From positions 59,397 to 123,396 of the forward strand of contig UQOS01000001.1 in NCBI GenBank assembly GCA_900542735.1: DNA of 64,000 bases. Reading direction: 5' to 3'. The notes beneath the pieces are model-generated. The model had not been told where the DNA came from. It searched no databases and saw nothing but the letters and a program-made list of their open reading frames with translations. The DNA is from an uncultured Mycoplasmatota bacterium (GTDB lineage: Bacteria; Bacillota_I; Bacilli_A; RF39; UBA660). The translations under genes were made by a program, and so were the position numbers. This document shows, piece by piece, positions 45,081 to 53,617 of the stretch (within the stretch, counting starts at the first letter, position 1; every line of letters starts with the position of its first letter).

Positions 45081-45671
45081 ATGAAATTAAAAAAATATAA
45101 AGAAAAATATTCAAAAAAAGCTAGTAAAAAACCAGTGAAAAATAAAAAAAGTGTAGACTATAAATGGATACTAACAGTAACTATTTTTGCCTTTTTCATT
45201 TCTTTAATTTTTTCACTTTTTTCAGAAACTATTATTCCAAGTGCTACTAGTATAGTGGCTATTATTATAATTTTATTATTTATTGGAATTGGTATCTTAT
45301 TTGATATGATAGGAATTAGTGTTACGGTTGCTGATTTAAAAACCTTTAACTCTATGGCAACCAAGCAAGTTCGTGGTGCTAGAATAGCCGTAAAACTAAT
45401 CAAAAATAGTGAAAAAGCATCTAGTTTTTGTAATGATGTAATTGGTGATATATGTGGAATTATTAGTGGTTCTGCTGGAGTTGCTTTATCTACCATTTTA
45501 GCAAACTCTTTTCATCTAAATCTATTAATGACTAGTTTACTTATAACTGCTACTATTGCAGCATTAACCATTGGAGGAAAAGCCTTAGGAAAAACAGCTG
45601 CCATTAATAAAAGTACCAAGATACTATTTGAATTTTCTAAATTTTTAGCTTGTTTCTATAAAAAATACTAA
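45081..45671 (+). CDS. oapA: Four-helix membrane protein, probable OLE-associated protein OapA
   Basis: About 196 aa. A very basic N-terminus (KLKKYKEKYSKKASKKPVKN), suited to RNA binding, precedes four hydrophobic helices: ~31-52, ~58-80, ~115-140 and ~145-165. Acidic residues lie around the end of helix 2 (GILFDMIGISVTVAD), recalling the DUF21-type CorB/CNNM metal transporters to which OapA is often likened. OapA anchors OLE RNA to the membrane, and the complex has been tied to magnesium, cold and alcohol stress. TGGAG supports ATG 45081. Known OLE partners OapB and OapC are not in the window. Confidence 0.78.
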   Translation: MKLKKYKEKYSKKASKKPVKNKKSVDYKWILTVTIFAFFISLIFSLFSETIIPSATSIVAIIIILLFIGIGILFDMIGISVTVADLKTFNSMATKQVRGARIAVKLIKNSEKASSFCNDVIGDICGIISGSAGVALSTILANSFHLNLLMTSLLITATIAALTIGGKALGKTAAINKSTKILFEFSKFLACFYKKY

Positions 45672-45724
45672 ATTTTAAGTATAAGTAAAAGCTAATAAAC
45701 TTCAAGTTAGTTTGATAATTTTAT

Positions 45725-45753
45725 TAGACAAATTTCTATTTTTTTGATATACT
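45725..45753 (+). promoter_or_regulatory. Promoter of the 45778 gene
   Basis: TAGACA (45725-45730), a 17-base spacer and TATACT (45748-45753), 25 bases before the ATG. Confidence 0.65.
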
Positions 45754-45777
45754 GTCATAAGAATAGGAGAGTCGTAA

Positions 45778-46338
45778 ATGAAAAAACATAAATTTGCTAT
45801 TATACTATTAATAATTGGAACCATATTAGTTGTAATGGGATTATCTTTAACTATATATAACTATATGAATAATAAAAATAATGAAAATAAAGAAACGGAA
45901 GCTAATATTTTAAATAATTACGAGGGATTTAAGCGAAATAGTGAAAAATTTTATGATTTTAGAAGTAAAACTTACTACAATGAAGTAACTATTAATTTGT
46001 TTCCAGAATCTGTAGAAACTGATTATGATAATTGGTTAAAAATGTTAGATAACTATACATCTTTAATTGATGAAGTAGAATCATCTTCAAGTAATTTGAA
46101 AAAATATTGTTTAAATAATACTTATTACCCAACAGATGATATTAAAAATAAGTGTGAAGCTTTTGTGATTGCTTATGAAACGGTAGTAAATTATTATACA
46201 AAAGATATTGAATCATTTAATGATAATATAATCTCATATTTAAATACAACTACGAAAGCTACGAAAATAAAATTATATGAGTCTAAGTATAATTATGTAG
46301 ATATTAATTCAGATGGCAATTTTATTGGAAAAAATTAA
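45778..46338 (+). CDS. Membrane-anchored extracytoplasmic protein, unknown
   Basis: 186 aa. One N-terminal membrane helix (residues ~7-29) without a lipobox, then a hydrophilic, helical, Asn/Lys/Glu-rich domain with two cysteines (KKYCLNN, NKCEAF) that may form a disulfide outside. No known family recognised. TAGGAGAG precedes the ATG. The gene is followed 14 bases later by the glycosidase gene and is probably cotranscribed with it. Confidence 0.7.
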   Translation: MKKHKFAIILLIIGTILVVMGLSLTIYNYMNNKNNENKETEANILNNYEGFKRNSEKFYDFRSKTYYNEVTINLFPESVETDYDNWLKMLDNYTSLIDEVESSSSNLKKYCLNNTYYPTDDIKNKCEAFVIAYETVVNYYTKDIESFNDNIISYLNTTTKATKIKLYESKYNYVDINSDGNFIGKN

Positions 46339-46352
46339 AGAAGGGGTAGTAT

Positions 46353-47417
46353 ATGAAAGAAAAAAGTCAAAAAAAGAAATTAAAACTAAGTTTGAAAGTA
46401 AAAAGAGTTCTTCTATTATTATTTTCAATTGGTATTATTGGATTATCTTGTGGTATGTTTTTATTATATGGACCTATTTCATGGTTTCGAAATACATTAA
46501 TCACAACAGCTATGACTACAATGAGTCACCAATATTTAGCTAAATGGTTTTATTCTGATGAATATATTAATAAAATATTAGCAAATAATTATATTATTGA
46601 AACAAATGAACATACTAATCCTGATTTAATTGATATGCCAGATTTTGATAATGATAAAAAATATGCATCTAAATATGAAAAAGATATTTTCTCTGGTGTT
46701 AATGAAAATACTATTTATAAAATTATTGATGTAAAAGGAACTGGTTATAATGGATATGTAGTAGCAATTTATAAACCTGAAAAAGTAAAAATAGCGGTAA
46801 GCTCTAAAATAGGTACTGAAGGACAAACTTTAAAAACAATTGCTTCTAACAATAAGGCTTTAGTAGCTATGAATGCTAGTGGTTTCTTTGATCCAACTTG
46901 GAATGGAAATGGTGCGATTCCACATGGTACTGTTATTAAAGATGGTAGAGTTATTTATGACTATGAAGATGCTCAAGTTGGAGGAGGTTTCATTGGTTTT
47001 GATAAAGATAACAAATTAATTCTTGGTAGAATGACCAAAAGTCAAGCTCTTGCTAAAGGAATTCGTGATGGTATTGAATTTGGCCCATTCTTAATTGTAA
47101 ACGGAAAACCATCATTCGTAAAAGGTGATGGAGGTTGGGGAATTGCTCCTCGTAGTGCGATAGGACAAAGAGCTGATGGAATTGTTTTATTTGTAGTAAT
47201 TAACGGTAGAAACTATAAATCAGGAATATTAGGAATTGATATGGTTGGATTAACTGAATTAATGCAAAAATATGGTGCCGTAAATGCTGCTAACTTAGAT
47301 GGTGGTACATCAAGTGCTTTATTAGAAGGACAAAGATTAGTAAATAATCCAATATCATCTACAGGTAACCAAGGGGTATTAAGAAGAATTCCAACTGCAT
47401 GGATCGTTACAGAATAG
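46353..47417 (+). CDS. Phosphodiester glycosidase family protein (NAGPA-like)
   Basis: 354 aa with one N-terminal membrane helix (~22-42). The C-terminal ~200 residues match the NAGPA domain: VAMNASGFFDP, GTVIKDGRVI, FGPFLIVNGKPSFVKG, APRSAIGQRADG and NAANLDGGTSSALL. These enzymes cleave N-acetylglucosamine phosphodiesters. In bacteria they are tied to exopolysaccharide or wall-glycan processing, which suits the glycan-rich window. AAGGGGTAG precedes the ATG. Confidence 0.9.
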   Translation: MKEKSQKKKLKLSLKVKRVLLLLFSIGIIGLSCGMFLLYGPISWFRNTLITTAMTTMSHQYLAKWFYSDEYINKILANNYIIETNEHTNPDLIDMPDFDNDKKYASKYEKDIFSGVNENTIYKIIDVKGTGYNGYVVAIYKPEKVKIAVSSKIGTEGQTLKTIASNNKALVAMNASGFFDPTWNGNGAIPHGTVIKDGRVIYDYEDAQVGGGFIGFDKDNKLILGRMTKSQALAKGIRDGIEFGPFLIVNGKPSFVKGDGGWGIAPRSAIGQRADGIVLFVVINGRNYKSGILGIDMVGLTELMQKYGAVNAANLDGGTSSALLEGQRLVNNPISSTGNQGVLRRIPTAWIVTE

Positions 47418-47422
47418 TAATC

Positions 47423-47452
47423 AAGAAAAGACTTAGGTTTTTTCTTTTTTTT
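47423..47452 (+). terminator. Terminator after the glycosidase gene
   Basis: A 10-bp stem AAGAAAAGAC / GTTTTTTCTT with tetraloop TTAG, then six more T. Confidence 0.8.
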
Positions 47453-47511
47453 CTGTGTTTTTTGGTATATAATGATAGTATAATATAAGGTAATTAAAGG
47501 AAAGTGAAAAT

Positions 47512-50500
47512 ATGGAATACAAAATTATGGACGGAAATGAAGCATGTAGCTATGTTTCTTATAACTTTACAGAAGTAGCAGGAATTTATCCAATTACGCC
47601 TTCATCAACGATGGCAGAATTAACAGATACCTGGGCCTCAAATGGTAAACTAAACTATTTTGGTAGTCCAGTAAAAGTAGTAGAAATGCAGTCAGAAGCA
47701 GGTGCAGCTGGTATGATACATGGCTCTTTACAAGCTGGGTGTTTAACTACGACATATACAGCTAGTCAAGGTTTACTATTAATGATACCTAATATGTATA
47801 AAATAGCTGGAGAATTATTACCATGTGTCATTAATGTAGCAGCAAGAAGTATTGCGACTCATGCCTTATCAATCTTAGGTGATCATCAAGATATTTATGC
47901 AACTCGTATGACAGGTTTTGCTTTACTTGCATCTTCTTCTGTTCAACAAGTAATGGATTTAACAGGTGTAGCTCATCTATCTGCTATCAAAGGAAAAGTA
48001 CCATTTTTGAATTTCTTCGATGGTTTTAGAACAAGTCATGAACTTCAAAAAGTAAGAGTAATAGATACTGATAAACTAAAAAATTTAATAGATGAAAAAG
48101 CATTAGCAGAATTTAGACAAAAAGCCCTAAATCCAAATAATCCTGTAACACGTGGTACTACTCAAAATGATGATATTTATTTTCAAATGATGGAATCTAG
48201 AAACCGTTATTATGAAGTATTACCAGATATTGTAAATGACTACATGGAAGAAATTAATAAAATTACTGGAGAGGACTATAAACCATTTAATTATTATGGA
48301 AGTAAGACAGCTACTCGTGTAATTGTAGCAATGGGTTCTGTTTGTGAGACTATCCGTGAAGTAGTAGATGCCCTAAATAAAGAAAAAGAAGAAGTAGGCT
48401 TAATAGAAGTACACCTATATCGTCCATTTTCAGAAAAGTATTTATTAAATGTATTACCATTAACAGTAGAAAAAATTGCGGTATTAGATAGAACTAAAGA
48501 ACCAGGCTCTTTAGGAGAACCATTATACTTAGATGTAGCTAGTGTGATTAAAAATAGTAATCGTTCTATCAAAGTAATTGGTGGTAGATATGGACTTTCT
48601 AGTAAAAACACAACACCTAGTGATATTAATAGTGTATATAATTACTTAAATCAAAAAGATTGTAAACATGATTTTACTCTAAGTATCGTAGATGATATTA
48701 CGAATAAAAGTTTAACTCCTGTTCCTATTTCTTTAGAAAATAAAAATGTAGAATTTTTAATTTATGGTTATGGATCTGATGGTATGGTAAGTGCTAGTAA
48801 AGATATTATGAAAATTGCTGGTAATTATACGAATGCCTTTGTGCAAGGCTATTTCCAATATGATTCTAAAAAATCAGGTGGAGTAACAAAATCTCATTTA
48901 AGATTTAGTAAAGATAAAATTCATTCTACTTATTATGTAGAAAAACCAAGTTTAGTAATGTGTACCAAAGAATCTTATTTAAAAACATTTAAAATGTTAG
49001 ATGGAATTAGAAAAAATGGTATATTCATTTTAAATACAAGTAAAGATAAAGAAGAAATCAAAAGGAAACTATCTAGTCATGACTATAATATTTTAGTAGA
49101 AAAAAATATTAAATTCTATATTGTAGATGCTTATAAACTAGCTAGTGAAGTAGGACTAGATCATAAAATAAGTTCTATTATGGAAACTATTCTCTTTAAA
49201 GTTGGTCATATTATGGACTTTGAATTTGCTCAAAAGAAAATTAAAGAGGATTTAGAAATTAAGTTTAAAAATAAAGGAAATGACTTAGTAAATAAAAATA
49301 TAGAAGCAGTAGATAAAGCAATCAATTTATTAACTTTAGTTGAATTGGGTGACTTAAAAGAAGAAGTAGAAAATGAAACAGATGACAATATTTTTGCCGT
49401 TATTTCTAGTGGCAGAGGAAATTCTTTAAAAGTAAGTGACTTCTTACCATATGAAGATGGAACCTTTTTACCAGGTTTATCAAGACAAGAAAAGAGAAAT
49501 ATTTCTGATATTGGACCATGTTTTGATAAAGAGAATTGTATACAGTGTAATATGTGTTCCTTTGTTTGTCCTCATGCTGTTATTAGACCATTCTTATTAA
49601 ATGAAGAAGAAGTAGAGAATGCTCCATTATCGTTAAAAGAAGATTTAATAGATGCAAATATCAAAGGGGAAAATTTAAAATTCGCAATTGGAATTAGTTT
49701 ACCAGACTGTACAGGGTGTAAATTATGTGTAAATATTTGCCCTGGCAAAAAAGGGAATAAAGCTTTAACTATTGAAAAAATGGAAGAGCTTAAGAAAACA
49801 AAGAAAGAAGCATATGAATATTTATTTAACCATGTAACAGAAAAGGAAGTAATGCCTACTTCCACTGTCAAAGGTAGTCAATTTGTAAAACCTAAATTTG
49901 AATTTAGTGGTGCTTGTGCTGGTTGTGGAGAAACACCATATCTAAAACTTTTAACACAATTATTTGGTGATAATTTAATGATTAGTAATGCTACTGGCTG
50001 TTCTTCTATCTATGCAGCTAGTCTTCCAACAACTGCTTATTCAGTACCTTGGGCTAATTCCTTATTTGAAGATAATGCTGAATATGGCTATGGTATGAAA
50101 ATTGCTGATAAAACAGTAAAATCACGTATATTAAATTTAATTTCGGAAAATATGGAAAATGTAGCAAAAGAAGATAAGAATGTTTATGAAGCATATTTAG
50201 ATGAAATTAATCATGAAACAGCAAATAACTTATATGATATTGTTGATAATACTAACATTGAAGGATTGAAAGAGTTAAAAGAATATATAAAACCAAAATC
50301 TATTTGGATTGTTGGTGGTGATGGTTGGGCTTATGATATTGGCTTTTCTGGAATAGATCATGTACTAGCAAATCATGAAAATGTAAATATTCTAGTTCTA
50401 GATACCGAAGTATATTCTAATACCGGAGGACAGTCTTCTAAATCTAGTAAAGTAGGAAGTATCGCTAAGTTCACTGCTAAAGGAAAAGAAGTTGCTAAAA

Positions 50501-50961
50501 AAGACTTAGCTAAAATTGCTTTAACTTACCCTCATGTATATGTTGGAAGTATCGCTATGGGAGCTAATATGCAACATACTATAAAAATCTTAAAAGAAGC
50601 AGAAAATTATAATGGACCATCTATTGTTTTAGCCTATGCACCATGTATTTCCCAAGGTATATTAACAGGAATGGAATCTACGATTCAAGAAGAAAAGAAA
50701 GCAGTAGAAACAGGTTATTATCCATTATTTCACTATAATCCTGATACCAAAGAATTTAAATTAGATGCCAAAGCTGATTTTAGTAGATATTTTGAATTTA
50801 TTGCTGGAGAAGATCGCTATCGTATGTTAAAGAAGATTAATCCTGATAAATACCATGAGTTATTAGAAGAAAATCGTATCAATGCTATTGAAAGATATAA
50901 TTATTATGTTGGTTTAGAAGAACAATCTGAAAAACAAAAAAAAGAGGAGACTGATAAATAG
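47512..50961 (+). CDS. nifJ: Pyruvate:ferredoxin (flavodoxin) oxidoreductase
   Basis: 1149 aa single-chain PFOR. It oxidises pyruvate to acetyl-CoA and CO2, passing electrons to ferredoxin, as in oxygen-avoiding fermenters. Domains in order: pyruvate-binding domain I (GNEACSYVSYNFTEVAGIYP), domains II-III, two [4Fe-4S] sites at ~675 (CIQCNMCSFVCPHAV) and ~732 (CTGCKLCVNICPGKKG), then the TPP domain with a further cysteine pair (GACAGCGETPY) and the TPP-Mg motif GGDGWAYDIGF near 936. Slightly shorter than the usual 1170-1180. Its 3' end overlaps a terminator that also serves an antisense-side RNA. Confidence 0.96.
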   Translation: MEYKIMDGNEACSYVSYNFTEVAGIYPITPSSTMAELTDTWASNGKLNYFGSPVKVVEMQSEAGAAGMIHGSLQAGCLTTTYTASQGLLLMIPNMYKIAGELLPCVINVAARSIATHALSILGDHQDIYATRMTGFALLASSSVQQVMDLTGVAHLSAIKGKVPFLNFFDGFRTSHELQKVRVIDTDKLKNLIDEKALAEFRQKALNPNNPVTRGTTQNDDIYFQMMESRNRYYEVLPDIVNDYMEEINKITGEDYKPFNYYGSKTATRVIVAMGSVCETIREVVDALNKEKEEVGLIEVHLYRPFSEKYLLNVLPLTVEKIAVLDRTKEPGSLGEPLYLDVASVIKNSNRSIKVIGGRYGLSSKNTTPSDINSVYNYLNQKDCKHDFTLSIVDDITNKSLTPVPISLENKNVEFLIYGYGSDGMVSASKDIMKIAGNYTNAFVQGYFQYDSKKSGGVTKSHLRFSKDKIHSTYYVEKPSLVMCTKESYLKTFKMLDGIRKNGIFILNTSKDKEEIKRKLSSHDYNILVEKNIKFYIVDAYKLASEVGLDHKISSIMETILFKVGHIMDFEFAQKKIKEDLEIKFKNKGNDLVNKNIEAVDKAINLLTLVELGDLKEEVENETDDNIFAVISSGRGNSLKVSDFLPYEDGTFLPGLSRQEKRNISDIGPCFDKENCIQCNMCSFVCPHAVIRPFLLNEEEVENAPLSLKEDLIDANIKGENLKFAIGISLPDCTGCKLCVNICPGKKGNKALTIEKMEELKKTKKEAYEYLFNHVTEKEVMPTSTVKGSQFVKPKFEFSGACAGCGETPYLKLLTQLFGDNLMISNATGCSSIYAASLPTTAYSVPWANSLFEDNAEYGYGMKIADKTVKSRILNLISENMENVAKEDKNVYEAYLDEINHETANNLYDIVDNTNIEGLKELKEYIKPKSIWIVGGDGWAYDIGFSGIDHVLANHENVNILVLDTEVYSNTGGQSSKSSKVGSIAKFTAKGKEVAKKDLAKIALTYPHVYVGSIAMGANMQHTIKILKEAENYNGPSIVLAYAPCISQGILTGMESTIQEEKKAVETGYYPLFHYNPDTKEFKLDAKADFSRYFEFIAGEDRYRMLKKINPDKYHELLEENRINAIERYNYYVGLEEQSEKQKKEETDK

Positions 50962-51080
50962 TCTTCTCTTTTAAATAACTAATTTGAGGCTATACCCCCT
51001 GAAGGATAGCCTCATAAAAAGAATAAAAAGGGGTTGGCTAGTGTGATACTAGCGACCAATTCGCCATAACCGAATTGGTG
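50936..51080 (-). ncRNA. Putative small RNA A, antisense side of nifJ/recG gap
   Basis: On the minus strand TTGACA (51115-51110), a 17-base spacer and TAGTAT (51092-51087) predict a start near 51080. The ~145-nt transcript would hold three hairpins, CCAATTCG/CGAATTGG, GCTAGT/ACTAGC and GAGGCTAT/ATAGCCTC, and end at the terminator with eight T. The loop of the third hairpin is CCTTCAGGGGGT. No ORF. The plus strand could also form these stems, but it has no matching promoter and T-run. Confidence 0.6.
50940..50972. terminator. Bidirectional terminator at the nifJ stop
   Basis: AAAAGAGGAGACT / AGTCTTCTCTTTT pairs over 13 bp. On the minus strand it is followed by eight T (complement of 50936-50943), which is stronger than the plus-side TTTT. 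It overlaps the nifJ stop codon. Confidence 0.85.
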
Positions 51081-51086
51081 ATACTT

Positions 51087-51115
51087 ATACTAATCTAAAA
51101 GTGTTGATTTGTCAA
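51087..51115 (-). promoter_or_regulatory. Promoter of small RNA A
   Basis: Minus-strand TTGACA-17-TAGTAT, facing away from recG. Confidence 0.7.
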
Positions 51116-51240
51116 CAATTTTTTGATTTTTTTGATATTCAAAACCTGTTTTAAAAAAAATACTCCTTTTAGTTTTCTAATTTTTTCTTTGAGAAGAAGT
51201 AAATTTATGGTATAATATGCCTAGAAATGAGCGTGGTAGT

Positions 51241-53238
51241 ATGTTAGATGTCTCAAAAGTAAAAGGAATTGGACCTAAATCTCTAATGTTATTAAATAAA
51301 ATAGGAATCTATACAGTAGATGATTTAGTAACACATTATCCGTTTCGTTATGATGTCTTAACTAGAAGTGACTTAAAAAATGTAAAGGAAGAAGAAAAGG
51401 TAGTTATCGATGGCAAAGTAGAAAGTGTACCTATTCTTTTAAGATTTAAAGCTGGTCTTAATAAGCTCAATTTTCGTTTAGTAACTACTACTGGTGTAGT
51501 TGGTGTTTCTATTTTTAATAGGGCTTTTATGAAAAATAATTTAACGATTGGTACAAATGTTATCGTAATTGGAAAGTATGATGCTAAAAAAAATGTAATT
51601 ACGGCATCTGATATTAAATTTGGACTTCTAACAAATCAAGCTAAAATTGAGCCTGTTTATCATTCAACAAGTGGCTTAACCAATAAAAATATGCTAACTT
51701 ATATCAATACAGCACTACTTATGAATGGCAAAGATATTACAGATTATATTCCTACTTCTTATCAAGAAAAATATCACTTTTCTAATAAACGCACGGCTTT
51801 AAATATCGTTCATAATCCTCCTAGTATTGAAAAACTAAAAGAAGCTCAAATTCGTTTAAAGTATGAAGAACTTTTTACTTTTATGTTTAAAATTAATTAT
51901 TTAAAAGAACAGCATAAAAAAGAAAAAACGGGAATTAAGAGAAACTTAACAGAAGAAGATTTAAATACTATTATTAGTAAAATACCTTTTGAACTAACGG
52001 GTGATCAATTAAAAGCAATTGAAGAAATTAGAAAAGATTTAAACTCATCTTCTAGAATGAACCGTATCTTACAGGGTGATGTTGGTAGTGGTAAAACAAT
52101 TGTAGGAATACTAGCGATGTATTTAAATTATTTAAGTGGCTATCAAAGTGCTTTAATGTCACCAACTGAAATACTAGCAATTCAACATTATAATAATATA
52201 AAATCATTACTAAAAGATACAAAAATAAATGTAGAATTATTAGTTGGTTCTCAAACAAAAAAAGAAAAGCAAGCAATTTATAAAGAATTAGAATCTGGTA
52301 ATATTGATATGATTGTTGGTACACACGCTTTAATTCAAGAAGAAGTAAAATATAAAGATTTGGGATTAGTAATTACAGATGAACAACATCGTTTTGGCGT
52401 AAATCAAAGAGCACTATTAAATAATAAAGGTACTATGCCTGATGTTTTATATATGAGTGCAACTCCTATTCCTAGAACTTATGCTTTAACAATTTATGGT
52501 GATATGGATGTATCGATTATTAAGGAAATGCCAAAGGGAAGAATTCCTGTTAAAACCTATGTCAAAAAAGATACTGAAATCAAAGATGTTTTAGAATTAA
52601 TGTATGAAGAATTAAAGGAAAAACATCAAATTTATGTAATAGCACCTCTAATTGAAGAAAGTGAGAATTCAGATTTAACGAATGTTATTGAACTAAGAGA
52701 TAAAATGAATTTAGCATTTGGTAGCAAGTACGATATTGATATTGTTCATGGTAAAATGGCAACTGCTGCTAAGGATTTAATTATGAATGAGTTTAAACAA
52801 AATAAGATTCAAATTTTAATTAGTACCACAGTAATAGAGGTAGGAGTAGATGTTCCAAATGCTTCCATGATAGTAATATTTGATGCTAATCGTTTTGGAT
52901 TATCTACACTTCATCAATTAAGAGGAAGAGTAGGTCGTGGTAGTATTGCTTCTAAATGTATTTTAATTAGTAATAGTGATACCAAGCGTTTAGAAATTAT
53001 GGAGCACACAAATGATGGCTTTGAGATTAGTGAAGAGGACTTCAAATTAAGGGGCCATGGTGACTTATTTGGCACAAAACAAAGTGGAGATATGACCTTT
53101 AAAATAGCTAGTATTAAACAAGATTATAAGATTTTAATGCAAGCAAAGAAAGATTCTTTAGAGTATTTAGAAGATAATAATTCTAATAAGGAAGAGTTAA
53201 AAATAGCTCTCATTGATTCCATTAATAATAATTCTTAA
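51241..53238 (+). CDS. recG: ATP-dependent DNA helicase RecG
   Basis: About 665 aa, near the family length. N-terminal wedge/OB domain after VKGIGPKSLMLLNKIGI. Helicase motifs: QGDVGSGKTIVG (Walker A, ~277), DEQHRFGV (~379), MSATPIPRTYALT, and STTVIEVGVDVPNASMIVI with QLRGRVGRG in the second lobe. It remodels stalled replication forks and branched DNA. The ATG at 51241 gives the usual RecG start. An ATG at 51217 overlaps the -10 box TATAAT (51211-51216) and is unlikely. The ribosome site is weak. Confidence 0.94.
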   Translation: MLDVSKVKGIGPKSLMLLNKIGIYTVDDLVTHYPFRYDVLTRSDLKNVKEEEKVVIDGKVESVPILLRFKAGLNKLNFRLVTTTGVVGVSIFNRAFMKNNLTIGTNVIVIGKYDAKKNVITASDIKFGLLTNQAKIEPVYHSTSGLTNKNMLTYINTALLMNGKDITDYIPTSYQEKYHFSNKRTALNIVHNPPSIEKLKEAQIRLKYEELFTFMFKINYLKEQHKKEKTGIKRNLTEEDLNTIISKIPFELTGDQLKAIEEIRKDLNSSSRMNRILQGDVGSGKTIVGILAMYLNYLSGYQSALMSPTEILAIQHYNNIKSLLKDTKINVELLVGSQTKKEKQAIYKELESGNIDMIVGTHALIQEEVKYKDLGLVITDEQHRFGVNQRALLNNKGTMPDVLYMSATPIPRTYALTIYGDMDVSIIKEMPKGRIPVKTYVKKDTEIKDVLELMYEELKEKHQIYVIAPLIEESENSDLTNVIELRDKMNLAFGSKYDIDIVHGKMATAAKDLIMNEFKQNKIQILISTTVIEVGVDVPNASMIVIFDANRFGLSTLHQLRGRVGRGSIASKCILISNSDTKRLEIMEHTNDGFEISEEDFKLRGHGDLFGTKQSGDMTFKIASIKQDYKILMQAKKDSLEYLEDNNSNKEELKIALIDSINNNS

Positions 53239-53253
53239 AATCCGTAAAAATTA

Positions 53254-53282
53254 TTGACTTATAGATTAGAATATTATATTAT
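53254..53282 (+). promoter_or_regulatory. Promoter of small RNA B
   Basis: TTGACT (53254-53259), 17 bases, TATTAT (53277-53282). The predicted start falls at the first base of a hairpin (53289). Confidence 0.75.
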
Positions 53283-53288
53283 TAAAAT

Positions 53289-53392
53289 GCGTGAGGATAA
53301 ATCTTACGCAAACGGTGGCTCTTACGAACTAAAGTGTGAGAGCAATTCAACCAAAACCCCCTGAAGAGGCCGAAAGGCCTCATTTTTGTTTA
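53289..53392 (+). ncRNA. Putative small RNA B
   Basis: About 100 nt without ORF between recG and the second AbiE pair. Hairpin 1 GCGTGAG/CTTACGC (53289-53309), hairpin 2 around GCTCTTAC/GTGTGAGAGC, an unpaired AC-rich stretch with ACCCCCTGAAG (53356-53366), then the terminator GAGGCC-gaaa-GGCCTC with ATTTTTG (53366-53388). Promoter and terminator define a free-standing RNA. The C-rich single-stranded stretch is of the kind small RNAs use to cover ribosome sites, and it is perfectly complementary to the loop of small RNA A. Confidence 0.65.
53366..53388 (+). terminator. Terminator of small RNA B
   Basis: Perfect 6-bp GC-rich stem with GAAA tetraloop and T-run. Confidence 0.88.
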
Positions 53393-53558
53393 TTTTAAAG
53401 GATTTGAAGCCCATTAAACTATTTTAGGTACTAAGCTAGGTACGTAAATTTAAAAAAATGCATAAAAATTGATGATTTTAGTGCATTGGAAATAAATTTC
53501 CAAAAGTAGGTAAAAATACTAAGTTCTGGAAAAATATTTCCAATTCTTTTTAATATCA
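53393..53558 (+). other. Intergenic region with palindromes before the second abiE
   Basis: No gene. TTGGAAATAAATTTCCAA (53486-53503) is an 18-base palindrome-like site, and TGGAAAAATATTTCCA (53527-53542) repeats the TGGAAA/TTTCCA half sites. A small GTAC...GTAC repeat lies near 53428-53443. These could be regulator sites or lie near an element boundary. Confidence 0.4.
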
Positions 53559-53605
53559 TTTGACAAAACTAATGATAAATGTTATAATTTCATTAGATTT
53601 GTCAA
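53559..53605 (+). promoter_or_regulatory. Second abiE promoter inside an inverted repeat
   Basis: TTGACA (53560-53565), 17 bases, TATAAT (53583-53588). Arms 53560-53575 and 53590-53605 (TTGACAAAACTAATGA and its complement with one mismatch) frame the promoter, the same design as at 12696-12743 though with a partly different sequence. Confidence 0.85.
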
Positions 53606-53617
53606 GGAGGAATATTT

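Noticed and set aside
46313..46543. 76-aa ORF overlapping the glycosidase start
   Set aside because: It lies in another frame across the end of one good gene and the start of the next, with no ribosome site; the glycosidase frame is clearly coding.
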